Assembly (NCBI RefSeq): GCF_000499845.2
Contig: NC_023750.2
Span: 9,197,845-9,261,844 of the forward strand
Direction: 5' to 3'
DNA: 64,000 nucleotides
Source: Phaseolus vulgaris
Taxonomy: Eukaryota; Streptophyta; Magnoliopsida; Fabales; Fabaceae
This document shows positions 44,251-55,489 of this stretch, one piece after another; position 1 is the stretch's first letter; every line of letters starts with the position of its first letter. The position numbers and the translations under genes are program-made. The notes under the pieces were generated by a model. The model ran no database searches. It saw only the letters and a program-made list of their open reading frames with translations, and was not told the DNA's origin.

Positions 44251-45290
44251 GTACATTCTCCATTTCACTTTGCTGTTGTTGGATGCCAAGTGCACTGTGA
44301 AATTACTCAAACGTGTAAAGCTCTGTTTGTTCTAATTTCGTTCTAAATTCCAATGTCACGAATCCATGGCCTTACTGTTACTTTCATACTTCCCCTTCTC
44401 TCCCGATTTCACCTTCTGCTTTCGCGACCTCTTTTATCACTTTTTTGTTTACACTTCCCATGCTTATTTGATTGCTCATAAACTGTTTGATTAAATGCCA
44501 GCTTGTTGACTGTTTCAATTTAGTTGTTTTCTGCTCATGGTTTCTGGTTTTTAGATTTTTTTAGATGTTTTCCAGTTGTTTCGTGCATTAATATCAGGAC
44601 ACCCTTATTTTTTACTTGGTTATCCTTTCTCCTTCTTTTTATACCAGTATACCATGTGTATTTTTATTTGTAACTACTACCCAGTTATTGCGAAAGCTGA
44701 AAATCTAACTGTTTGGTTCTTTCTTTACCTCAAGCAAATTGGCATCGTCAGTTTTATCTGAAGCTATGTATACCTGAACCTCTGTCTGGCCCCCATGAAA
44801 ATTGTAGGCATTTTCCATATTATTTGACTTATAATGAACATTTCTAACACTTTAACAAATTTTGAAACTATGATTATTTGGTGTGAAGTTGTTGCATGCC
44901 CTGTGTGTCATTATTGGTTATTACAGTTTGATGCTTCATGTTAAAAACTTAGAAAGCATTGTAGTTATTCTAATTTGGTCTTAAATAGTTTCGGTGCAAT
45001 ATTATATTTTCGATTGTCCTATCAAATTAGCGTATTTAGTGCTGAATTTTGGCTTTCTTGTATTTGTGTTGTTTACTATCCTGTAAAATTTCGTACTAAA
45101 ATTCTGAGTATAGCTGGGAAAAATCTTGTTTTCTCCAATTATGATTGCAGTCTGCATAGTGATAACTCAGAAGCTCTCTATCTGTGGTGCTTCCTATGGA
45201 TATATTTATTTGAAATGTGTATCTATTACGAAGAAAAGTACATATGTTCCTTTGCGCTGCACATGAATTTATCCTTTCTATTAAATGCAG
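44251..45290 (+). other. Probable 5' UTR intron of the small basic protein gene
   Basis: A leader-like segment ends CCACCAG/GTACATTC at 44250, and an acceptor TTAAATGCAG ends at 45290, six bases before the ATG at 45297. The 177-residue frame across this region crosses the acceptor and is a by-product of the T-rich intron. Confidence 0.5.
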
Positions 45291-45296
45291 GTAAAA

Positions 45297-47114
45297 ATGG
45301 GATTTGCAGGAGTTCTAAGGAACATTGTTCGCCCTCTATCACTTGCATCATCGAGAACCTTGACTTCACGAATCTCCACCAATGCTTCGTTGGCATCATT
45401 TTGTCCTGTTTTTCCATCTCCCTGCAAACCTCCCCAGTGGACTCTTCCCCTCTGGAATCACTTCCACAGCTTGACAGACACTCGCTTCCCAAAGAGACGA
45501 CCCTCTGATAAATCTCGTCGAAAGAGGGCCAGCTTGAGACCCTCTGGTGCGTCCATTTTTGTACTTTTGATTTTGAATTTGACTCGAATTTTGAAACAAT
45601 TTATGTCGTTCAGGGCCTTATGCTTGGGTTCAATATACACCTGGCCAACCCATACTTCCAAATAATCCCAATGAGGGGAGTGTCAAAAGGAGAAATGAGA
45701 AGAAACGCATGAGGCAACGCCGTGCCTTTATATTGGTGCGCTCTCCTTTTACCTTGTGCAAATTGAACTTTGGAGTCTTTGTGAGTGTTGAGTGTGTCCT
45801 TTGTTTACATTTAAAGAAAATGACAACCCTTTTCTAAATGTAATTATGCTTTGAAAAGAGGGAAGGGGGGCGGGCAATTGGAAATGAAACAGGAGAGGAA
45901 AATTCATTGTACTTGCTGATTGTGCTAGAATAAATGATGGTTACAAAATAAATTGTTATTCTGAATTAGTTTGATTTCATGTTATGGGAGTCATCTTATT
46001 TAATGCTGAAGAGGATACAGCTAGTTGGAAAGGCTATTGTGTTTGTTGTTATGAGAGTCATCTTATTTAATGGTGAAGAGGATAAACCTAGTTGGATAAA
46101 GCTACTATGTTTGTTGTTATGAGAGTCATCTTATTTATTGGTGAAGAGGACTCTTTAATTGACGACAACAAATTGATATGTAGTCTCAATATTCAACAAT
46201 AAGTTGGATGGATTTCTAACAACGTATTTCTAAAAGTCTGTGTTAGAACTTCGTAAATGTGTATAGTATTGTTAGGTGAGTGTGTTTTAAACAATTGGGG
46301 AGATATATAGGATCTAGTAATGTGTCGCAAAAGCTCTAACAAGTCCGTGTGAATGCACTAACTGTTAGCCCTTGAAAGCATTTGTCTTCTTTTTTAATCA
46401 TGGACAGCGCATTTTTTTAACTATATCCCTTTAGTTCTTTTTAAGGACTCCATTTTTTCATTTATCTTGTAACCTTCATCAACATCGGATATGAAAAGTA
46501 CTATTATATTTTGCTAGAGTACAACTATCTTTGGTGGCAAGTATATATGCTATTTAAAGTCAAACGAGTTCCATAGACAAAAAATATAGCCATAATAATC
46601 ACCATTTTTTTTACAAATTCAAATTTTGTAAATGAGGTGAACTTTTGTCTATGTTTAACTATATTAGACCATTATGTGCTTGTTCATTGAAAACAACTCT
46701 GGAATTTATCGGCATTCTGTGCAAATAATTGACTATCAAGTGTCAATCAGAGGTCTATTATGTATCCACTTCAAAATTTGTCAATGCTAAATGGAGTTGG
46801 TTATGACCGTTTTTATCTGTCAGGAGGTGCTTATTTATTTTAGCTATTAAGGAGGTTAGAGTGATTTTCTTAGAACTTAGTAGTAACATACCAATGTTAT
46901 GGTATCAGTCCTAATATTTGTATTGGACTAATTGTTCAATGTTGACTCTTGCATACAGGCGGAAAGGAAGAAAAGGAAAGCTCAGCTGCAAGAGGCTAAT
47001 CGCAAGAAAAGTATTCAGAGGGTAGAACGTAAAATGGCTGCAGTTGCAAGGGAAAGGGAGTGGGCAGAAAGACTGGTTGAGTTGCAGCGACTTGAGGCAG
47101 AGAAGACAACCTAA
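45297..47114 (+). CDS. Small basic protein, probably mitochondrial (possible plant mitoribosome-associated)
   Basis: Exons 45297-45546, 45614-45735 and 46959-47114 join in phase to 175 residues. The start follows a splice acceptor by six bases. The N terminus (MGFAGVLRNIVRPLSLASSR) is rich in Arg/Ser/Leu with no acid residues, as expected for a mitochondrial presequence. The middle reads TRFPKRRPSDKSRRKRASLR, then PYAWVQYTPGQPILPNNPNEGS. The C-terminal third is a highly charged helix (KRRNEKKRMRQRRAF, AERKKRKAQLQEANRKKS) ending in EAEKTT. I recognise it as a conserved plant protein without a settled name. An RNA- or ribosome-binding role in mitochondria is an inference from charge and targeting only. 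Intron 2 (45736-46958) is long and holds a tandem repeat. Confidence 0.8.
45981..46170. repeat. Tandem repeat, 67-68 bp unit, ~2.7 copies, inside an intron
   Basis: The unit begins GTTATG(G/A)GAGTCATCTTATTTA and restarts at 45981, 46048 and 46116. It includes TGAAGAGGAT and CTAGTTGGA. It lies in the second coding intron of the small basic protein gene. Confidence 0.85.
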
Positions 47115-50100
47115 TTAAATTTGTTAGAACCCTATCTGCAGTTGGTAACACTGGTTGTGCACTCTAAACACTGTTTCTATATTTTCAATTTTCAGAAACA
47201 TGGAAGTCCAAATCCCCACATTTTCTTGTAGAGAGTTAGGCTAAACGCTGACACTTTTTTTTTAAACAAGAATGAAAAAATAAAAGAAACTTGCTGTCAC
47301 TAGATCACTCTGCACATGCACAGTTTGTATTCACCCCAATTGTGGGTTTTGATCTATCTGATAAAAGTAGGACATTATGGTAGTAAATAGCAGAAGGAAA
47401 TGAAAGAGTTTTATGAGAAAAGCATTAGGGTGAGGAATCTGTTGGGAAGGAACGAGGAAAGTAGAAGTGGTTTTGGTGTGATGAACATGAACATGAACTT
47501 CATAGAAAAGAAGGTGGAAGGAAGGGGAGGGCTTATCCAGAATCTATTTTCCATTTTAGGATATGCTTGGGCCAAGTCTTACTTGCACGCCTGTCTCTCC
47601 TCGTCATTTCATTTGGGTGTGCTCGGACCACCAACAGTAAAAAGATATAAAGGAATTGGAAGAGAGTGAAGATAGATTGAGATGGTTGGATTAAGGACCA
47701 CCAATTGAAAACTAAAAACCCAAGAAAAATAAAGAGAATATTTGTTACTGATTTTATTCATATAAATAAATCTAAAACAAATTATACAATATATATATAT
47801 ATATATTTATAAAATGGTCAAATCATTTGTTAATATAAATTCATTTTAATTCAATATTAATTATACTTTTGTGATTATTATTATTGTTGTTGAATAGTTT
47901 TTAGTATTATTATTGCTATTTTCTTTATATATTACTATTAATATTTTATTATCATTTTTTTATCGGCAATATTTATCATCATAATGTTAACATATTCCGT
48001 TATCATCATTTTCATCTCAACGAGAGAGGTCAAAAAGCGAGAATCATCCCAAATTTCTCATTACGTTTCTTCTTTTATGATTTGAAACAAACACAATTTT
48101 TATTTGTGTTCGTGGTTTTTCTTAAGTACATTCTTGAAAAGTTCTTCGAAAATCGATAATCGACTTTGTTGAACAAAATAAGGGAAGATTTAGGTAGAAT
48201 ATTTTTCTGTGCTAAAAATAATAATAATGAAAGAAAATTATACAAGTGAATGTAAGAATTGAGTAAGTATTCTTTTGTAATAGATTTTTTTTTAATATAG
48301 AATTATGTATTGAAAATGTATTAAAATAAATAATAAATATGATTATTCTTCAATCAATTATTATATAAATATCTAAATTATGTCATTATATTTAATTTAA
48401 TTAAATTGTATATGACTTAATTAGATTTTATATTATTATGTATATATGAAGATATCTACTTGTTATTTTTTGCTTCAATATACTAACCGTGGATACAAAC
48501 TCCATCAACCAAATCAATTTTATTTTGAGTTATAATGGATTGATGAAAAAAATCTCTACATTTTGGTCCCAAGTTCAAATTCATCCCTCACCCACAACTA
48601 TTAGATCCAGTATTTTAAATTTTTAAAATTCAAATTATTATTGATCTTTATTCGATTGGTGCTCTTACACGTCAAGGGCTTTAAATTTTCAGAATTGAAA
48701 TAGAATAATTCGAAGGATAATCAATTACTACAATTATTCAAAAACAATAATAAAATAACTTACAAATAACCATAAATCAAAATATGATTTATTGGATATG
48801 AGACTTTTTCTTTGTCTAACAATAAATTTTTTCTTCACAAAAAAGTAAAATATGAATTAAATAATTGGGATGACGTGGACGATCAATTATAGACAAACAA
48901 TTATTATTATAACCAATAATTGACTAATTATTGCGAGTCATGAGCTTAATGTTGTTTATCTCTACCTACCTTAGTTTTCTATTTTTGTGCCTCATTTTCT
49001 TACATGTTTGTGTGTCTATTTTATTATTATTTAAGACAATTTTTATTTTTATTTTCTTTTAATTTATATAAAAAATAATTAAATAGAAACTAATTTTAGA
49101 AGAAAAAAAATCAATTATTATATTGATTAAATTAAATACTATTTTAAAAACTAAAAAAAATATTGATATTTAAATTAACTTTTATTATTAATAAATAATT
49201 TTTAAATTAGTATTCAATTAATTAACAAATTTTTAGTCATATTTTTTTTAATTAAATCTGATAATTTATTAGACTATGTTCCTTAATACACACACTTCTA
49301 ACATAATCACATATATTAATAAGAATAATTAATTTAGTTGATTTTTAAAAATAATACCACCAATGTACCAAATTTAGTGACTTAGAAAAAGGAGGAGAAA
49401 TATAGAAGTATAGTCTTGCCTTCAAAAGTTAGGTAATCTCCATTATAATGAAAAACTAAGCAAATTGTCCTTTTCATATTCTTCAAAACAATAGTTGAGT
49501 GGAAAGATTAAGAAGGGTAAGAGATTAATAGTTATACATTAATAAAAACAATTTCTGTAAATTAAGATTTTTTTTAAAAAGTGTTGTGTATTATAATAGA
49601 AATAAGGTCTTTACATTTAGATTTACTTTTCTTAAAAAAATTATTTTACCTTATATAAAATTTAATTTAAAAAAATCTTATAAAAAAGAAGTCCGTGCAA
49701 GCAAACTCGTTATGAGTTGAAATTTGTCACAAAAACATTGGTAATAATAATTTATATTGACAGATAATTAAAATTATTTTAATTTATGATGCTTCAATAT
49801 TATTTTTAGCAATTAGGAGGCATATGAATGATGATTTATAATTGTATAATTTTAAGTAATTAAAAGAATAAATATGATTAATTTTTTATATAAATGAAAA
49901 TTGCACATTAATTGAATAAAAGTGGGGTGAGAAAGTGAGTTGAGAGTGACAAAGTGGTTAGTTCGATAAGCCACTTAAGATTATTTAACTTATCAACATT
50001 TTGTGGTGTTTTTTTATCTAGTTAATCAACAAACAATCTACGGGTGAAGCGAAAATGAAGTTAAAAAATATTATATTATTAAAATTAAAATTTAAAGTTT

Positions 50101-50449
50101 TAAATATTTTTTTTTTTAAATTTAATGCTCTTAAAAATAAAAAAATATGTTTGCTATTATCATTAATTTATTTTATAAATTTAAATTCTCTAATACTAAT
50201 AAAGTTAGTATTAAAATGAAATTTATACTAAATTAATAATAAATTATTTTTTTAAATAATTTTTTCATTTAAATTAATTTAATGAAATAAAATTTAACAT
50301 TTTTTTATTTAATTTTATTGAAATGGTCTTCTACTCCATAGGCCAAGATGTATAATATATTTTCTCCGTTTTTCTATACTGGATTATAAGTATAATTTTT
50401 ATTAAATAATTTTATAAAATATACTGGCTGGATGAAAAAGAAAAAAGAA
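47115..50449. other. Long AT-rich spacer, no gene recognised
   Basis: After the 3' end of the small basic protein gene the DNA is AT-rich with short TA and ATT runs. The 89-residue frame at 47400 has no domain and follows the gene directly; it could be transcribed 3' sequence. At about 49075-49260 there are TTAAATAGAAACTAATTTTAG-like words shared with the CACTA-type elements, listed separately. Confidence 0.5.
49075..49260. mobile_element. Degenerate remnant of the CACTA-type element family
   Basis: Words such as AATTAAATAGAAACTAATTTTAGA, ATTATATTGATTAAATTA and AAATTAGTATTCAATTAATTA follow the same order as the interior of the elements at 36985 and 51437. The terminal CACTACAAGAAAA ends are no longer recognisable. 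Confidence 0.5.
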
Positions 50450-50775
50450 AATATTATATTCAAGATAATAAAAAAGTAAGAAATAGAATAACACGATTGA
50501 AAGAAAACATGTTTACTTATACCTATACACATACTCACAAATACAATGTATAGTCAATACAACGATATCTATATATACAACTTAAGGAATGGAATAACAT
50601 AAAACTGTTAAATAGAAGTTAAGATAATTACAAGATACCATCTAATTAGTTTTAATATTACTATAATGTTTTTGGTAGATGATCTTTTGTTTCTTCTATC
50701 AGATGATGCCATCGTTTAATTGAATTCTTCAACATAACATTTGATGAACATGATTTAGAACCAATAATCATAATT
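50450..50775 (-). repeat. 3' LTR of the decayed copia element
   Basis: It shares GATTGAAAGAAAA(C/T)A near its left end and ATCAGATG.TG..ATC, TTTAATTGAA and ATGATTTAGA words with 55121-55480 in the same order. Divergence is large, so the borders are approximate. Confidence 0.5.
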
Positions 50776-51039
50776 CTCCAACTTGACTCTAAATAATGGA
50801 AGAGCTCCCTTCATCATCTTCCTTTTTCTTCAAACAAAAAATAAATAACATTATTTGAATCTCGATCTTGACAAAGACTTTGTAAACACATATGTGAGAT
50901 TCTCTTCCGAGGTTGTTTTCTCAATTTTAACCTCCTCCAAACTCAAAAAAGTGCAGTCCAAGATCTATGTCTTTGATCATCTTGTGGTAGATATGACGAT
51001 CAACTAGATGAATAACACTTTGACTATTACAGTTAATAG

Positions 51040-52190
51040 TCACACATTCTGCACAATACTCAACTCTCGTATCATCCTCTTCAACCACAATGCCTCATTC
51101 ATCCCCTTTGTGAATGCAATATATTTTACATGGGTAGTAGATAAGGTCACAACATATTGCAATTCCAAACAAGGTAAACACATACCAAGAAATAGACTTT
51201 TTGGTATCGATATTACCTGCATAACCAGTATTTACAAATCCCTCTATAGCAACTCCATTACGGGTAAATCATTTTTGTATTAAACTAGATGATATTGTTT
51301 CATTTTGATATCTCAACACCCACTTCAAAGCCTCCCAATGAGCACGTCTTGGATATGCCATGAACTTGCTAACCGCACTAACATGAGTAAAATCTGGTCT
51401 ATTTCATGTCATCCTATACATGATGCTCTACTTCATCACTACAAGAAAATAATTAAATATCAATTAATTTAGAGACAAAAAAAACAATTAATCATTATAT
51501 TAACTATGTTGGATACTATTTTATAAATTAAAAAATTATTGGTATCTAAAGTAATTTCTAAATTGGTATCTAACATTAGCTACCAATACTTTACCTACTT
51601 ACTACTTTTTATTCTAAATTAGTCTCTAATTAAATTAAAGACTAATTTTATCATTTTAGAGACTAATAAATTGGTTTCTAAAGTCAATTTTTCTTGTAGT
51701 GCATTAACATATGAAATAACTTTCATCTTCCCTTTCCTTTCCTACAAACTAGGAGCTTAGATAATTGAGAACTTTCTGTGATGTCCTAAAGGTGTTCCCA
51801 TAGGTTTAGATTCATGCATCTTAAACCTCTCAATCACCTTCAGCAAATATCCTTGTTGAGATAAACATAGTATCCCAACCATATGATCCCTCAATATATG
51901 TCCATCCTCAATATTTGCTTTGTGAGACCAAGATCCTTTATTACAAACTTTGAGCTCCTCAAATAAATTTTTATATTGGTCGGTTATAAGGGTACCATTT
52001 ACATATAAGAGAAAAAATAACAAAGACCTTTTTTTTATGTTTTGAGGATGTAGACTAAACTAACATAATTGCTCATCTGGAACCTCGTTTGCCTTAGGAA
52101 ATCATCAAATCTTGTACCATTGTCTCAGACTCTATTTCAAGTTATACAATGATTTCTTCAAGAGACACGCCTTTCCCTTCTTCTTCAACA
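51040..52190 (-). pseudogene. Copia reverse transcriptase / RNase H pieces
   Basis: Minus strand: a piece near 52190-52090 reads SLYNLK..LRQWYK, matching the YGLKQSPRQWYKRFD block. 52023-51757 holds LLYVNGTLITD (the active site YVDDML is altered to YVNGTL), then LSQQGYLLKVIERFKM and MGTPLGHH. 51222-51040 holds YVVTLSTTHVKYIAFTKGMN and EALWLKRMI, the C-terminal end of RNase H, in which the usual STTEAEY is STTHVKY. All catalytic carboxylates of these blocks are lost or changed. Confidence 0.8.
51437..51701. mobile_element. Non-autonomous CACTA-type element, perfect ends
   Basis: Perfect 13-bp terminal inverted repeats: CACTACAAGAAAA at the left and TTTTCTTGTAGTG at the right, flanked by the 3-bp direct repeat CAT. 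The 265-bp interior consists of TTAGAGAC, GTCTCTAAT and TTTCTAAATTGGTATCTAA words and codes for nothing. It is inserted between the reverse transcriptase and RNase H remnants of the copia element, so it is younger than that element. Confidence 0.92.
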
Positions 52191-52219
52191 AATCCTTCAA
52201 GTTGTTACATGTAGACGAT

Positions 52220-52317
52220 CTCCTCATTTCTCTCATTTTCTAGGCAACTCGACTTGAACTTACCTTTCTCGTGGCAGTTGTAACATTTAACTTTTGTCCT
52301 ATCGTCTAATGAGTATT
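52220..52317 (-). pseudogene. Second copia gag zinc-knuckle fragment
   Basis: Minus strand CYNCHEKGKFKSSC followed by LENERNEE. The CCHC histidine is replaced by Lys. The DNA is closely similar to 54330-54425, where the same block reads FWNCHEKGNFKSSF. This copy kept all three cysteines but sits on the wrong side of the reverse transcriptase for one simple element. Confidence 0.75.
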
Positions 52318-52909
52318 TGATAACCGTCGTTTTGCAATCAAATTAAAAGATTCCATCATAGACCGTCAAACATAGTGATAGACTGTCTAACTTAGAGATG
52401 ATAGTATAGACAAGGTCAAATGACCCTAAGTCGTCTCCCAATGAATCCAATTGTGAATCCAAATGTTCAAAACCTATCTGCAAGTAACGAAAGTTAACAA
52501 TAACAGTAAAGGAAGGGCGACTGTGATTGTTCAATAGGAAATTATAAAAGATTATTAAAAACAGTAGAGAATGCATATTGACTCTCAAGTTTATTCACCA
52601 CAAATTCCTCATTAATTTTCCTAAGATTATCATCCTTCAATTCTCACACAAATGTCAAACTTAATCAAACAAATGTCAATTAAACTCAAAAGAATCTTAT
52701 CAACAAAAACAAGTGTCTGCTGATGTATTAAGTATCTCACTAATTCTAAACATATATTTGTGAAATATTTATCTTCTATCTCTCAAACTAAGTGAATAAA
52801 AGATTAATTAGAACTAAACAAACTAATAAAAAAATATAATTAAAAAAACTTAATTATCAACAAGCCCAATTCATTCAACAATATGTTACGAATTTTATTA
52901 ATTTGATCT

Positions 52910-53226
52910 ACTTAATAAAGTGATACTAATTTATGTATCATTTTAACTACTTTTGTTTAGTATTTATTAATTTCCAGCCTTAACTCTTTTTTGTACTTTA
53001 ATTAAGGAAAATGTCTATTTATGGACTTACTGAAGAACTAGGTCGGTGAAGTCTATGAGGCTAATTAATCATAAAAAATATTTTGGTTAATTTTCCTTTT
53101 GGTCCGACTAATATGGTGCATGCACATTAGGTCGGCACCGAAAAAACGGGAGGAGTTAGGTATCTAATCTGCATATTATTGAGTCGTAACAAAGAAATCA
53201 TATGATAAAGTGAGTTTGTTTTAAAA
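52910..53226. repeat. Unknown ~300-bp dispersed repeat, copy A
   Basis: This matches 58352-58628 in the same orientation over its whole length, including TTAATTAAGGAAAATGTCTATTTAT, CTAGGTCGG, GGTGCATGCACAT and ACGGGAGGAGTTAGGTATCT (given here as separate words). Copy A has about 31 extra bases between two GGT triplets. No reading frame, terminal inverted repeat or clear target duplication is seen. Confidence 0.85.
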
Positions 53227-53228
53227 TT

Positions 53229-53735
53229 AATTTTATTATTATTATTAATCTAAAAATTATTATTAATATTTGGGTGTAGGATATAAGTAGGCATAAAATA
53301 TTTAATCATTACATGTAAAAAAGTATTTTGATCATATAATTGTTATTTGATTTTTATTATTATTATTATAATTACTTTATTATTATAATTACTTTATTAT
53401 TATTATTATTATTTTTCTTATTATTATTTTTATCAATAGGAAAATAATATTAATAATAATAATTAACAATCATAATATTATTAACAAAATATTTATTATT
53501 ATTATTATTGATATAATTATTATTAATAAAAATCATATTAATATTATTAATGATGTTAATAATAATAATATTTATAATAATAATAAAAATAAAAATAAAA
53601 ATAAAAATAAAAATAATATTAATATTAATATTAATAATAATATTAATATTGTTAATATTAATATTAATAATAATTAATAATTAATAATTTTAATAAAATT
53701 AAAATCAAAATTAATAATAATATTAATATTAAGTT
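53229..53735. repeat. ATT/AAT trinucleotide-rich expansion
   Basis: About 500 bases consist almost wholly of ATT, AAT and ATA repeats, including an (AAAAAT)-like hexamer run near 53585-53612. It lies inside the decayed copia element. Confidence 0.85.
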
Positions 53736-54156
53736 CAAATTTATCTACAAATTTAAATCCATAGATAATTATGAGTAGGTAAGAACAAATTTTCTTTTAG
53801 TGTTAGAGGATTATCTTAGCTTACATCTTCTGACTAATCACAAAAACATGTGCGATCTCTGTTGAACCATCTTATATGTAAAGGTCATTCTTTTTCACCC
53901 CTTAGCAAATGTAGATGTTTCCCTTAGAAATTTTATCGTTCCTTATTTAATCTTGGTTAACAAACCCATTTTATCAAACATGCTTATTAACAAAAAATTC
54001 CTCTTAAGCTTTAGAACAACCTCAATTCTTGTAACAATACCTCCGTGTTATCAAACATCTTTAATTTTGATAGACTATATGCCTTTTACCTTATTGTTCT
54101 CAATACCTCCGTGTTTTATTGTTCTCAAGAAGGACTACTCCATATTCTTTTAGTTT

Positions 54157-55065
54157 TTAGGTCATAAAAATCTCCTTCACATAACACATGTGATTAGTGC
54201 ATCTTGAGTCCGTGATGGAACTTCTTTGTGTATCATATGCAAATTCCTCCAACACCCATACAAAATCGTAGCTATCAAACACTACCACAACATCAACAAA
54301 TTTCTTCATGAAATGAGTCTCCTTACATTTCTCATTTCTCTCATTTTCTAGAAAACTCGACTTGAAGTTACCTTTCTCGTGGCAGTTCCAAAACTCAACT
54401 TCTACCATATCATCTAACAAATATTGCTTTGACTTCCTCCCTTTAAACTCCTTCTTTTTCTTTCCCATCAACTTTGATACAATCAAACTCAATCCATTAT
54501 CATTTCCTTTAAACTATTGAAACTTTTGAAGCGCCTCAGTCTTTATTGCGGTTCGCATCTCCTCAAGAGTAATGGTATGTTCCATACCAAATAGCAAAAC
54601 ATCTTCAAAATGTTCATATACATCTTAGACAAAACATTAAGGAGAAGTAAAGTTTTATCCTCATCCTTAAGTTTTACCTCAATGTTATTCAGATAGTCCT
54701 TAATTTTGTTAAAATCCACTTGCTGCTCCATCATCATTCTTAACATAGTCATCATGAATGAATATAGTTCTTGATTTATATAAAGTTTGTGTCGAAGACT
54801 TAATCATTAACAATGACTCAAGTTTCACCCATATCGACGCGACAATTTTTTCCATAACGACTTCCTTCACCTAAGACACAAAATTATGACATTTTTGGCT
54901 TTGTTGATCATGTCAATCTTATTCCTTCAAGACATCAATGCTAACATATTCGTCTCATCCCTTAAAGCATCAGTAGAACCTTACTATATCAAGATGAGAT
55001 TCATCTTAATTCTCAACAATCCAAATTCGTTCTCCTCGAAAAACTTTTCAATGTAAAACTTGTTA
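54157..55065 (-). pseudogene. Copia gag (UBN2-type) and protease start
   Basis: Minus strand: from about 55060, FYIEKFFEENEFGLLRIKMN resembles the copia gag start KFDGSNFGLWRLKM. Stops follow, then INKAKN-like residues. At 54755-54543, FNKIKDYLNNIEVKLKDEDK and LLLLNVLSK match the conserved gag block. At 54492-54157, the zinc knuckle FWNCHEKGNFKSSF has lost Cys and His, and the protease block reads DSRCTNHMC (normally DSGCSNHM). Frame breaks separate the parts. Confidence 0.8.
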
Positions 55066-55120
55066 GTCATATCTTCAACTTATGGATTTTCTTTTCTTTG
55101 TTCCCACAAACAACGACAAT

Positions 55121-55480
55121 TGTTGGGTTTAGAACAATAATAAAACAAGAAACACAACAATAAGATTGAAAGAAAATACTTTTATTAACACTAAAAGGTT
55201 TAAGGCACAAAAAACTTCACAAGATGCAATATAATGTTTATATACACAATGACCTCCATATATAGAACCTAAAAGTCAAAACAAACAAAAAATTGTTAAA
55301 GAAAAATCATTAAGACCGTTACAACAAAATGCACTAGACATACGGTCTAATTAGTCTTAACACTATTAGATTGCCTCTAGTATACAATTTTCTATTCCCT
55401 TCAATCAGATGTTGATATCATCTAATTGAACTTTTGAACAAAGCGTATGATTAATATGATTTAGAGATAATTATTACACA
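55121..55480 (-). repeat. 5' LTR of the decayed copia element
   Basis: On the plus strand it starts TGTTGGGTTTAGAAC and ends ATTATTACACA. TGTTGGG is a common copia LTR end. It is next to the gag start on the minus strand and shares ordered words with 50450-50775. Confidence 0.6.
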
Positions 55481-55489
55481 AAATAATAA

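Larger units (their letters stand above)
50450..55480 (-). mobile_element. Decayed Ty1/copia retrotransposon with nested insertions
   Basis: Read on the minus strand from right to left: 5' LTR (55121-55480), gag start (about 55065 on), gag C-terminal part and protease start (54755-54157), an ATT-rich expansion, an unknown 317-bp repeat, a second zinc-knuckle piece (52317-52220), reverse transcriptase pieces (about 52190-51757), a CACTA-type insertion (51437-51701), the end of RNase H (51222-51040) and the 3' LTR (about 50775-50450). All reading frames are broken. The presence of two zinc-knuckle segments suggests two related elements or an internal rearrangement. Confidence 0.75.

Noticed and set aside
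44975..45508. 177-codon frame overlapping the start of the small basic protein
   Set aside because: It crosses the splice acceptor at 45290, reads the coding exon in the wrong frame, and is T-rich intron sequence.
47400..47669. 89-codon frame after the small basic protein gene
   Set aside because: No domain, no upstream promoter signal and no splice partner. It could be chance or 3' transcribed sequence.
48480..48620. Possible tRNA because of AAGTTCAAATTC-type words
   Set aside because: No cloverleaf with acceptor stem and anticodon arm can be drawn around it.
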